From an uncultured Verrucomicrobiota bacterium (GTDB lineage Bacteria > Verrucomicrobiota > Verrucomicrobiia > Limisphaerales > UBA8199): a DNA stretch of 45,726 bases. The stretch covers positions 1 to 45,726 of the forward strand of contig CAIQQM010000023.1 of assembly GCA_903873945.1 (NCBI GenBank). The letters are read 5' to 3'. The translations under genes were made by a program, and so were the position numbers. The notes under the pieces are model-generated. The model was not told the origin of the DNA, made no database searches, and saw only the letters and a program-made list of their open reading frames with translations. Shown piece by piece: positions 16,496 to 24,348 of the stretch. Numbering within the stretch: position 1 is the first letter of the stretch; each line of letters starts with the position of its first letter.

Positions 16496-17875
16496 TTAAG
16501 TAAATTTACCTGGGTTCAAAATCCCGTGCGGGTCGAGTGCGCGTTTTATGGTGCGGTGAAGCGTGCGGACTTCCTTTGAAACAGCCAGTGGCCACCATTC
16601 TTTCTTGGCGAGGCCAATGCCATGCTCGCCGGAAATGGCGCCTTTCCATTCGATCACCTTGCCAAAAAGTTCATCGAGCGTGGCGTCTGCCTGGAGTGAC
16701 GCGCGTGGTTCCTTGTAATCCACCATTACATTGACATGGATGTTGCCGTCGCCGGCGTGGCCGAAACAGGCGATCGGCACGCCATGCTTCTTTTGCAACT
16801 GCGCTGTAAAGCGGAACAAATCCTCCAGTCGGCCACGAGGCACCACAATGTCCTGATTCAGTTTGGTCAGGCCTGTGTCGCGCAACGAATAGGAAAACTC
16901 ACGCCTGATTCTCCAAACTTCCTCACACTGCTTGCGGCCGAAGCCTGGTTCCACAAACAGCGGCTTCTGCCGGTGCACGATGCGTTTGACATCGCCCAAC
17001 TCCGAGCGAACTGAGCGTTCCTGGCCGTCAAGCTCGATGATTAGGTGCGCTTGACACCCGCGCAGCCGGGGGCTTTTGGTGCGCTTGTACGCGGCCGCGA
17101 GCGTGAAGGCATCGGCAATTTCGAGCGCGGCAGGCAGGAAGCCGGCAGCAAAAATCGCGTGCAGCGCGCGGATGGCGTTGCGCGCCGACGAGAACCCAAC
17201 GGCCAGACAAGCGCGAAAAGGGGGCAGGGGTAGCAGCTTCAACGTCGCTTCGGTTATAACAGCCAGCAGTCCTTCGGAACCAGTGAAGAGCCTGGCAAAG
17301 TCAAATCCAGTCCTGTTCTTGTGGGTGCGCCCGCCAACGCGCACGACCGTTCCATTCGCCAGAACGGCTTCCAACCCGAGCACGTAATCACGCGTGACGC
17401 CGTACTTCAAACAGCGCGGCCCGCCGGCGTTCGTGGCAATGTTGCCGCCGATGAAGCTTTCATCTTGGCTGGCCGGATCTGGTGGATAATACAGTCCTTT
17501 TCGTTCAACTGCGGTCTGAAGATATTCGGTGATCACACCTGGCTGCACCACCGCGACAAAATCGGCCGCGTTGATTTCCTTGATGCGATTCATTCGAGCC
17601 AGCGAAAGCACAATGCCGCCGCGCACCGGCACGCACCCGCCCACGTAACCATGGCCGGCTCCACGCGGAGTCACCGCGATATTACGCGCGTTGGCGAAGC
17701 GAAGGAGCGCCGAGACGGATTTCGTGCTGCGCGGCTTTGCGACCGCATCTGGTTTGTGGGAGGCGAACCATTTGTCGCCGGCATGTTCGGCCAGAACCGA
17801 TGGCTCAAAGCTGACTTCACCTCGGGGAAGAAGCCTATCCAGGCCCGCGAGCTGTTTATTCCTGGTGGCAATCAT
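16496..17875 (-). CDS. FAD-linked oxidase, GlcD / D-lactate dehydrogenase-like
   Basis: 459 residues from ATG 17875. A longer open frame upstream overlaps the PIN/TRAM gene and has no family similarity. The FAD_binding_4 domain is seen at residues ~40-220 (RGAGHGYVGGCVPVRGG, NIATNAGGPRCLKYG). The C-terminal FAD-oxidase cap domain shows CFGHAGDGNIHVN and GEHGIGLAKKEW, which carry the active-site histidines. Enzymes of this family oxidise 2-hydroxyacids such as glycolate or D-lactate and pass electrons to a partner. No glcE or glcF is seen. It is the last gene of the mla unit, 28 nt after the PIN/TRAM gene. Confidence 0.87.
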   Translation of the reverse strand: MIATRNKQLAGLDRLLPRGEVSFEPSVLAEHAGDKWFASHKPDAVAKPRSTKSVSALLRFANARNIAVTPRGAGHGYVGGCVPVRGGIVLSLARMNRIKEINAADFVAVVQPGVITEYLQTAVERKGLYYPPDPASQDESFIGGNIATNAGGPRCLKYGVTRDYVLGLEAVLANGTVVRVGGRTHKNRTGFDFARLFTGSEGLLAVITEATLKLLPLPPFRACLAVGFSSARNAIRALHAIFAAGFLPAALEIADAFTLAAAYKRTKSPRLRGCQAHLIIELDGQERSVRSELGDVKRIVHRQKPLFVEPGFGRKQCEEVWRIRREFSYSLRDTGLTKLNQDIVVPRGRLEDLFRFTAQLQKKHGVPIACFGHAGDGNIHVNVMVDYKEPRASLQADATLDELFGKVIEWKGAISGEHGIGLAKKEWWPLAVSKEVRTLHRTIKRALDPHGILNPGKFT

Positions 17876-17903
17876 CGGAAGCCGGTGAAGGCGGTGACGA
17901 GGC

Positions 17904-18947
17904 TCATCTGGGAAGCGAATTGGAGAAAGTCGGCGCTGTTTGCTGTTTGAAGTCGGCAAAGACGATGACGCCGGCGCCGGTTTGGAGCAAGCTTTGTACC
18001 TGTGCGTCAACTTGCTGCCCGATGGCGGTTTGGGCGTTGTTGACCACCACCATGGTGCCGTCGGGGAGATAACCAACACCCTGGCCTTTGTCTTTGCCCT
18101 CGCGCACAATGCGCAGGGAGAGCACCTCGCCCGGCAACAGGACCACGCGCAGTGCCTGCGTCAGTTCGTGGAGGTTCACATAAATGACGGACTGCAACTC
18201 CGCGATCTTGCCAAGGTTATAATCATTGGTGAAGAGTTTCGCTCCCAAGTGTTTCGCCAGGCGAACGAGCTTGGTGTCCACTTCTTTTTCGTCCGGGAAA
18301 TCGCCCTCGTGAATTTTGACCTCATTGCGTGGGTTGTGCTGAATGCGGTTAAGCATTTCCAGGCCGCGTCGGCCGCGGGCGCGCTTGATGGGATCGTTGG
18401 AATCGGCAACTTGCTGCAACTCCTTTAGGACAAAACGCGGCACGACAATGAGACCTTCCAGGAAATTTGCTTCGATCAAATCGGCAATGCGGCCATCAAT
18501 AATAACGCTCGTGTCGAGCAAAAGGAGATTGTCAGGTTTGTTTTGCGGGGCGAAGCGGACGTAAGGGATGATGAGGGAAAAATCCTCCTTGTTGCTCCGC
18601 ATGGCCAGAACGATGCCAATGTAGCCGAAACTGAGAAAGAGGCAGAGGCGGATGAGCCAGCGTGTCGAGGTGTGCTCCGCGTACTCGAACAGACCGGAGT
18701 TGTCGATGAGCAAGGCGACAACGGTGCCCAGTAACAAGCCGAAAGTGGTTGCGGAAAAGGCGCGGAGCGAAAAGCCTTTGAGCATTTCATCGATAGCGAT
18801 CATTAGCCAGCCGAAGCCGAAACCGACGACAGCACCAAGCAGGCCGCTGAAGGGGCCGCTGACAAATTCAGGGCGCACCTGGCTGACGGCGTAGCCGCCA
18901 AGCGTGCACAGGGACAAGAAAAGGATTCGAATGATCCACAATGACAT
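17904..18947 (-). CDS. Membrane-bound PIN/TRAM-domain protein, YacL-like
   Basis: 347 residues. Four transmembrane helices occupy residues 1-~120 (starts WIIRILFLSLCTLGGY). A PIN nuclease-like domain follows (~145-260) with the acidic set D in LLDTSVIIDGR, E in LKELQQV, D in EVDTKLVRL and D in TNDYNLGK. A TRAM RNA-binding domain ends the protein (~275-340). This is the YacL architecture of Gram-positives and PVC bacteria, a probable membrane-tied RNase of unknown target. It begins 5 nt after mlaD stops, so it is cotranscribed with the lipid transport genes. Confidence 0.88.
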   Translation of the reverse strand: MSLWIIRILFLSLCTLGGYAVSQVRPEFVSGPFSGLLGAVVGFGFGWLMIAIDEMLKGFSLRAFSATTFGLLLGTVVALLIDNSGLFEYAEHTSTRWLIRLCLFLSFGYIGIVLAMRSNKEDFSLIIPYVRFAPQNKPDNLLLLDTSVIIDGRIADLIEANFLEGLIVVPRFVLKELQQVADSNDPIKRARGRRGLEMLNRIQHNPRNEVKIHEGDFPDEKEVDTKLVRLAKHLGAKLFTNDYNLGKIAELQSVIYVNLHELTQALRVVLLPGEVLSLRIVREGKDKGQGVGYLPDGTMVVVNNAQTAIGQQVDAQVQSLLQTGAGVIVFADFKQQTAPTFSNSLPR

Positions 18948-18952
18948 ATAAG

Positions 18953-19954
18953 TTACTCGAAGGGCGTCTTGGGCGTCGTTAACGGGACTTTGGCCGGTGT
19001 GAGCGAGTTGGTGCTGGTGCCGGCAGGTTTATGCTGCCACAGGATGCCCCATAGGCCAAGCCGGTTCAAATTGCTGGTTGTAATGCTCAAATTGTTGGCA
19101 ATTTGCGACACATCAGCCGCAAGTTGCCTGTTTTTCAGCAAGTTTCCGGCCAAACCTTTGCCCGCCTGCATTTCAGCCATAATACCCTCCAATGCCGCAG
19201 TGGAGGATTCAATGTGTTTCACCGCCGCAGTTACCTGGGGGGCATTGGTGGAGAGTACGTTGCTTAAGGCCCCCGCGAACTGGTTAATCTCCTCCGAAAA
19301 GAACAGGAGGTTGCTCGCGGAGACGGCAATCGACGGGGCGTTGGCCGCCACCATTGAGTCGATGTTGTCCACGGTTTTTAGCGCACGCTCCGAAACTAGC
19401 CGAAAATTGCCGACCATTGTAGCTAGATTTGTCAGCGTCGTTTCATTCAGCACGAGGCGGCGCACATCGGCGATGGAATCATCGAGGCGCTGGGCGGTTT
19501 GGTCGATGTGTTGGACGAATCCGTTCACCTTTTGCAGCGCCTGTAGGAGATTAAAGGGCACCTCCGCCTCGGCGACATCCCCGTTGTGAAAGACATCCCC
19601 CTGATTGGCGGTGGGGAGGATGGCCACGTACTGGTCACCAAGAAAACCTGACTGTTCGATGATAAACTGGGCGTCTTTATGTATCCGGTATTGGTTGTAA
19701 ATGCCGAGCGTGATAATCGCGCTTTTGCCGTCGGGGGCGAGCTTGAGGTCGGTGACCGTGCCCACCTGTACGCCGGACATGAGCACCCCGGCTCGAACCT
19801 TCAATCCGCTGACATTTTGGGAACGCAGCAGAATCCGGTAGTTTGAGTGAAAGAACGTCATTCCTTTGCTGAACCCCAGCAGGAGCAGGGCGATCAGTAT
19901 CAGGCCGACCAGGACAAACAAGCCGACTCTCCATTCCAACCGTGAAGTTTTCAT
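18953..19954 (-). CDS. mlaD: MlaD-family (MCE domain) lipid-transport substrate-binding protein
   Basis: 333 residues from ATG 19954; an upstream in-frame extension is not conserved and overlaps mlaF. A single N-terminal transmembrane anchor (VGLFVLVGLILIALLLLGF) is followed by an MCE domain at ~35-115 (GLKVRAGVLMSGVQVGTVTDLKL). Then comes a long helical region with a repeated amphipathic pattern up to ~300, typical of the hexameric tunnel. MCE proteins carry phospholipids between inner and outer membrane. The gene sits 1 nt from mlaF. Confidence 0.88.
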   Translation of the reverse strand: MKTSRLEWRVGLFVLVGLILIALLLLGFSKGMTFFHSNYRILLRSQNVSGLKVRAGVLMSGVQVGTVTDLKLAPDGKSAIITLGIYNQYRIHKDAQFIIEQSGFLGDQYVAILPTANQGDVFHNGDVAEAEVPFNLLQALQKVNGFVQHIDQTAQRLDDSIADVRRLVLNETTLTNLATMVGNFRLVSERALKTVDNIDSMVAANAPSIAVSASNLLFFSEEINQFAGALSNVLSTNAPQVTAAVKHIESSTAALEGIMAEMQAGKGLAGNLLKNRQLAADVSQIANNLSITTSNLNRLGLWGILWQHKPAGTSTNSLTPAKVPLTTPKTPFE

Positions 19955-19955
19955 A

Positions 19956-20702
19956 TCAAGAAAGGTATTCTTTAGGATCTGAAACGCCGTCAATGAACTG
20001 GCGCACGACAGGATCCTTCGACTGAAAGATTTCGTCGGGGGTCCCTGCCGCATAAATCTTCCGTTCGTGCAGCATCAGGATGCGCTGGCCGAGCCGCCGC
20101 GCGCTGCGCATGTCATGCGTCACCACCACCGTCGTCACGTCCAAACGGTCCCGCACGCGCAGGATGAGCTTGTCGATGCTGTCGGACACGATCGGATCCA
20201 GGCCGGTGGTCGGTTCATCGTAGAGCACAATTTCCGGCTGATAAATGATCGCGCGCGCAAGGCCGACGCGCTTGCGCATGCCACCCGACAACTCGGCAGG
20301 GTTCTTCATTTCGGTGCCTGGCAGATCCACCATTTCCAGGATGCGCGCCACCTTCCCGGCGATTTCCGTTTCCGGCATGGAACGATCGCGGCGGAAGGCG
20401 AAACCCACATTTTTCGCCACGGTCATGGAATCGAACAGGGCCGCGCTCTGAAACAGCATGCCGAACCTGTGGCGCACTTTAAGCAATTGCCGTTCATTCA
20501 TCGGCACAATGTCCTGGCCTTCGATGAGGACCTGCCCGGAGTCGGGTTTGAGCAGGCCGATTAAATGTTTCAGGAGAACACTCTTGCCGCCGCCACTGCG
20601 GCCGATGATAACGACCGATTCACCTTTTTCAATCCGGAAGCTGATGCCATCCAGAATAGTGAGCGAGCCAAAGCTCTTTTTCAGGTCGCGCACTTCAATC
20701 AT
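19956..20702 (-). CDS. mlaF: ABC transporter ATP-binding protein, MlaF-like
   Basis: 248 residues from ATG 20702. Walker A (GRSGGGKSVLLKHL), Q-loop, signature LSGGMRKRVGLARAI, Walker B (IVLYDEPTTGLD) and H-loop (VVVTHDM) are all intact. It hydrolyses ATP to drive MlaE. The start ATG overlaps the mlaE stop as ATGA, which fixes the start and implies coupling. A longer open frame upstream is not needed. Confidence 0.93.
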   Translation of the reverse strand: MIEVRDLKKSFGSLTILDGISFRIEKGESVVIIGRSGGGKSVLLKHLIGLLKPDSGQVLIEGQDIVPMNERQLLKVRHRFGMLFQSAALFDSMTVAKNVGFAFRRDRSMPETEIAGKVARILEMVDLPGTEMKNPAELSGGMRKRVGLARAIIYQPEIVLYDEPTTGLDPIVSDSIDKLILRVRDRLDVTTVVVTHDMRSARRLGQRILMLHERKIYAAGTPDEIFQSKDPVVRQFIDGVSDPKEYLS

Positions 20703-21478
20703 AAAGTGTGAAGGAGCTTGCCCAACGTCATTGTGAGAAAGAAATTTGAGATGAGAATCGCAATGGACGAGTACACCACTGCCTCGGTCGTGGCCCGGCC
20801 GACGCCTTGGGCGCCTTCGCCGCAATAAAGGCCTTTGTAGCAGCCGATCAGGGCGACGATGCCGCCGAAGATAAAAGCCTTGGTTATCCCGACCACAACG
20901 TCCGTGGTGGCAGTGTATCTTAACATGTTGTACCAGGAATAAGTTGGGTCGATGCCGAGCAGGTAAACGCCAACCAGATAACCGGCGCCAATGCCAACAG
21001 CGATGGCTTCCGCCGTCAGCAATGGCAGCGTGATATGCAGGGCCATCAGGCGCGGAACGACGAGATAATCAACCGGATGGGTGGCCAGTGTGCGGAGCGC
21101 GTCGATTTGCTCAGTGACACGCATAGTACCCAATTCTGCCGCGATGGCGGCACCGACTCGGCCCGCGACCATCAAGCCGGTCAGCACCGGTCCCAGCTCG
21201 CTGCACATGGAGACACTCACTACTGCGAGCGTGGCAGTGTCCATTTTGACCTTGTGAAATTGAAAATACGTTTGCGCCCCCAGCACCATGCCTGTAAAGG
21301 CCCCGGTGACGAGCACCACCGACTGGGATTTTACACCGACAAAGTAGATCTGGTACAGCAGATCCCGCCAGGCGACTTTGAAAGTAAGGAGCGAAGCGAT
21401 GGATTCTCTTGCCAATAGCGTAATACGGCCCAACCCTTCCAACGGTTCGGCCAGCAAATGGTTGCTCCAGGATTTCAT
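20699..21478 (-). CDS. mlaE: MlaE-family ABC transporter permease
   Basis: 259 residues from ATG 21478; an alternative TTG at 21490 would add four. Five or six transmembrane helices and the family's LGAQTYFQFHKV, SELGPVLTGLMVAGRVGAAIAAELGTMRVTEQIDAL and TTDVVVGITKAFIFGG segments are present. It forms the inner-membrane channel of the phospholipid transporter with MlaF and MlaD. No Shine-Dalgarno or clear promoter is visible before it. It is the first gene of the five-gene unit mlaE-F-D, PIN/TRAM, FAD oxidase. Confidence 0.92.
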   Translation of the reverse strand: MKSWSNHLLAEPLEGLGRITLLARESIASLLTFKVAWRDLLYQIYFVGVKSQSVVLVTGAFTGMVLGAQTYFQFHKVKMDTATLAVVSVSMCSELGPVLTGLMVAGRVGAAIAAELGTMRVTEQIDALRTLATHPVDYLVVPRLMALHITLPLLTAEAIAVGIGAGYLVGVYLLGIDPTYSWYNMLRYTATTDVVVGITKAFIFGGIVALIGCYKGLYCGEGAQGVGRATTEAVVYSSIAILISNFFLTMTLGKLLHTL

Positions 21479-21642
21479 GCTCACCGACAAATTAGCAAAC
21501 GACGCGGGTATTGGCTAGCGCTTGATTGGGTGTCTGGTTGGGCGTGCCTGAAGCATCGGGGAACTTTCGAAAGCGGGGCCCGATTTCAAACTTCTGCTTG
21601 CCTCGCCTGGATTGTCCGGTTCATTTTTGGCCGAAACTCGTA

Positions 21643-22299
21643 ATGAGCAATTTTACGCCGTTGCCAAGGTCGTTTTACAAGCCGTCGGCCGAAGTGGTCG
21701 CGCGCAGGTTGCTCGGTCACTGGCTGATTCGCAATGGTCCCGGGGGAGCTTGCGGCGGGCCCATAGTCGAAGTTGAAGCTTATTTAAGCGATGATCCTGC
21801 CTGCCATGGGGCGGTTGGGCTAACGGGACGCAACCGTGTCATGTTCGGAGCGCCGGGGCACGCTTATGTCTACTTCATCTATGGTTGTCACTTTTGTATA
21901 AATGCGGTTTGCCGGCCGGCCGGAGTCGCGGAGGCCGTGCTTATCCGCGCGGTTGAGCCGCTGTTCGGTGAAGACATCATGCGCAGTCGTCGGCGGGTCG
22001 GCTCTCAGTTAGCGCTGACCAATGGCCCGGCGAAGTTGTGTGAGGCCATGGGCATCGACTTCATGGTGGCTGCCAGCAACCTCTGCGACGCTGGCTCGGC
22101 GCTGTTTATCGCGCGGAATCCGTCGCTCGATGAGTTCCGGAAACAGCGCGGTCCTGTTATAACGACCGCGCGCATAGGGATCACTCGGGCGGCGGCGCTG
22201 CCCTTGCGCTTTTATTTCTCCCAAAGCCCCTTCGTCTCCCGTGGGCTTGTCTGGGCTAAAGGAGCCGGGAAACGCGGAACTTTCAGAAGTCGTGATTAA
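21643..22299 (+). CDS. DNA-3-methyladenine glycosylase (AAG/MPG type)
   Basis: 218 residues from ATG 21643. Core motifs match the AAG fold: ARRLLGHWLI, GPIVEVEAYLSDDPACHG with the catalytic glutamate (VEVEAY), GRNRVMFGAPGHAYVYFIYG, and the NGPAKLCEAMGI loop that fills the damaged-base pocket. It excises alkylated purines in base excision repair. The gene is monocistronic and convergent with the ETF operon, 63 nt from its end. The open frame upstream (to 21526) has no similarity and is left out. Confidence 0.9.
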   Translation: MSNFTPLPRSFYKPSAEVVARRLLGHWLIRNGPGGACGGPIVEVEAYLSDDPACHGAVGLTGRNRVMFGAPGHAYVYFIYGCHFCINAVCRPAGVAEAVLIRAVEPLFGEDIMRSRRRVGSQLALTNGPAKLCEAMGIDFMVAASNLCDAGSALFIARNPSLDEFRKQRGPVITTARIGITRAAALPLRFYFSQSPFVSRGLVWAKGAGKRGTFRSRD

Positions 22300-22362
22300 C
22301 TCGCGTCTGATCGGCGGAACTCCAGTTCCGGCATGTCTGGAAATCGTGCTTTGTGGCCTGGC

Positions 22363-23406
22363 CTAAGCAGCCGGTTTTTCTGCAAGCAGCTCGTTGACCT
22401 TCGCCACTACGGTGAATGCGTCTGCGACGTAAAGCACATCTGCCTTGCCGCGCGCCCAGCCGCACCCGGGATCCAGGTTGATCGCGCGTCGTTCGTTGAC
22501 GAATCGCCACCCGACCGTGTGCGGCTCCTCGCCGTGGCAGCACGTGGCTAATCCCTTGGCGTGTCGGGGAGTCGAGCCCGTCTGGCCGATTTGGTTGAGG
22601 TGCGTCAAAAATGAGAGGGTTGCCTGGCCTTCACCACTCAAATCCACCAGAGATTTGCTGCTGCCGAGCGATGCCCGCGCCAGCTTAAGGCAGCCGAGAA
22701 TCAGTTTTTCGGCCTCTTTCACGTGCGGCTGGCCATCGGCTTGTTTCTTGGTCCATCCGGCGCCGGCGACGAGGAGTAAATCAGCATCGGGACGAATGGT
22801 CTGAGCATCCGCCGTCGGTTCGCGCAAGCCCACCACCGTCGTGCGTTTGCAAGTTTCGGGCAGATTGACGTTGATCGTTTCCATTTTGGCCGGGGCGCGT
22901 TCCCCTCCCCAGGCGGGTTGGCTGCCAGGCTCAAGTAGGATGAACCATGGACGCCCCTTGCGTTGCAACGAAGCCTCCATCCGCTGGCGGTAATACCAGC
23001 GGTTGACTGATATGGAACCGTTGCTTGCCTCGATGCCGGTGATGTGCGTGTCCGCATGACCTCCCAGGCGTTGCGCGACAGCTGGTAGAACGCGGTTCCA
23101 ACGGGCGGTGGCGGGGGCCAATATGAGACTGGCATTGGCCGCGCGGCAGATGGCTTCCGCTGCCGCCGCATCGCTCGCGTAGCGTGAGGGAGCGAAATCG
23201 GCTCCGGCGACGCCGAGGAATTTAACCGCGCCGCACTTTGCAATGGAGTCGGCGGCGCTTTGAACGGTTTCGCCCACAAGGCCTGCGATAATTTTTGAAC
23301 CGGCCAGGCTGGAGTTCAGGGACGTGGCCGCGCCTAGGATTTCGAAGGCCGATTTTGCAAGCGTACCATCCGGTTCGGTGTGTGCGAGAAGAAGAATCGT
23401 TTCCAT
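22363..23406 (-). CDS. etfA: Divergent electron transfer flavoprotein alpha subunit
   Basis: 347 residues from ATG 23406, a family-like start (METILLLAHTEPDG). The N-terminal ETF fold spans 1-~190, and the C-terminal FAD domain starts near 200. QIGQTG is kept, but the usual GASRxxVDxG reads SSKSLVD, and the SGAIQH region after QIGQTG is replaced by a segment with CCHGEEPHTVGW. So the FAD site is altered compared with textbook ETF alpha. It should pair with ETF beta upstream (35 nt). Family is supported mainly by context and the QIGQTG/VADAF skeleton; activity as a normal ETF is uncertain. Confidence 0.72.
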   Translation of the reverse strand: METILLLAHTEPDGTLAKSAFEILGAATSLNSSLAGSKIIAGLVGETVQSAADSIAKCGAVKFLGVAGADFAPSRYASDAAAAEAICRAANASLILAPATARWNRVLPAVAQRLGGHADTHITGIEASNGSISVNRWYYRQRMEASLQRKGRPWFILLEPGSQPAWGGERAPAKMETINVNLPETCKRTTVVGLREPTADAQTIRPDADLLLVAGAGWTKKQADGQPHVKEAEKLILGCLKLARASLGSSKSLVDLSGEGQATLSFLTHLNQIGQTGSTPRHAKGLATCCHGEEPHTVGWRFVNERRAINLDPGCGWARGKADVLYVADAFTVVAKVNELLAEKPAA

Positions 23407-23441
23407 AATTCGAAAGCTGCGTTCGGAGTTTTTGTTCGCCG

Positions 23442-24251
23442 CTATTTTCTGATCCACTCCACGATCTCGCGGGCAATGTCGTCTGCGGACTTATCCTTCA
23501 CAATTTTTGTCTCTCGTAATTGCTTGGGCAACGAAACGCTTTTGAACGTTAAACTTTCTCCGGCAAGTTTCACCGGCTTTGCCTTCTGAAGCGCGGGCAT
23601 CGCGGTTCGCATATTCACCATACCAACCTGCGGATTGTTTTTTGGTTCGGGCAGATTTCCGGTGGCCCATCCGAGCAGGGCAGGGGGGGAGACGCAACGC
23701 GAGACCTGGTGTTTCCCCCCTTCGATCCGTTCCAGAATTTCGAGCGAGCCGTCGGGGTTGAGCTTCAATTCGTCCACGCCCTGGAACTGATCCAGGATGC
23801 CCAATCGCTCCCCGACAATTTGCATCGTCGCCCCCGCGCCGCGCGAGGCGGATTCCCAGCCGCCGAACACGAGCAGCTTCGCCTTATCCAGGCCGGGAAT
23901 GCTCTGGATGGCTTCGGTTAGCAGGGCGGCGACCTCGGCGGCATCAGTGAATCCGCTGGCTGGGCCGTCAAGCGCGATGAGTTCGAACGGCACTTTTTGG
24001 GCGACGGTCATCATCACCTGTTGAAGCTTGGCTTTCGGCCCAAGGCTGACGAGCCAGACTTTGCTGCCTGCGGAATGTTTGGCGAAATTGGCTGCCTCGT
24101 AAAGGGCGTGGCTCGCCCACGGATCCAGGACCGCGGGGAGCATCATTTCATTCTTCAGGGCCGGGCCGGCGGGGCCTGTTACCGGTTCCAGCGTTTGAAG
24201 TGGGTCCGGCACGATGCTGCCACACACGACGATTTGATAGGCGGTGTTCAT
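23442..24251 (-). CDS. etfB: Electron transfer flavoprotein beta subunit (divergent)
   Basis: 269 residues from ATG 24251; an upstream in-frame ATG at 24275 is less likely. It shows the ETF beta skeleton: an opening IVVCGSIVPDP, a LDPWASHALYEAANFAKHS segment in place of the usual NPFCEIAVEEAVRLKE, then VWLVSLGPKAKLQQVMMTVAQ and LVFGGWESASRGAGATMQIVGERLG, matching the dinucleotide-fold 'GxQxxxGxxxxVxxxLA' region. Divergent in the same style as its partner. It lies 97 nt after the ETF-QO stop, still in the same minus-strand unit. Confidence 0.77.
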   Translation of the reverse strand: MNTAYQIVVCGSIVPDPLQTLEPVTGPAGPALKNEMMLPAVLDPWASHALYEAANFAKHSAGSKVWLVSLGPKAKLQQVMMTVAQKVPFELIALDGPASGFTDAAEVAALLTEAIQSIPGLDKAKLLVFGGWESASRGAGATMQIVGERLGILDQFQGVDELKLNPDGSLEILERIEGGKHQVSRCVSPPALLGWATGNLPEPKNNPQVGMVNMRTAMPALQKAKPVKLAGESLTFKSVSLPKQLRETKIVKDKSADDIAREIVEWIRK

Positions 24252-24348
24252 AGAATTGATTGTGAATAGCGTCAAACTTGCGCGCAGAACTCAAGAAAAT
24301 TATGACACGTCAGACGCTCTTCGCACTATTTCGCGGCCTCCAGGTCTT

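Noticed and set aside
21526-21642. Upstream extension of the 3-methyladenine glycosylase frame
   Set aside because: Family similarity begins at the ATG at 21643; the extra residues are unlike the family.
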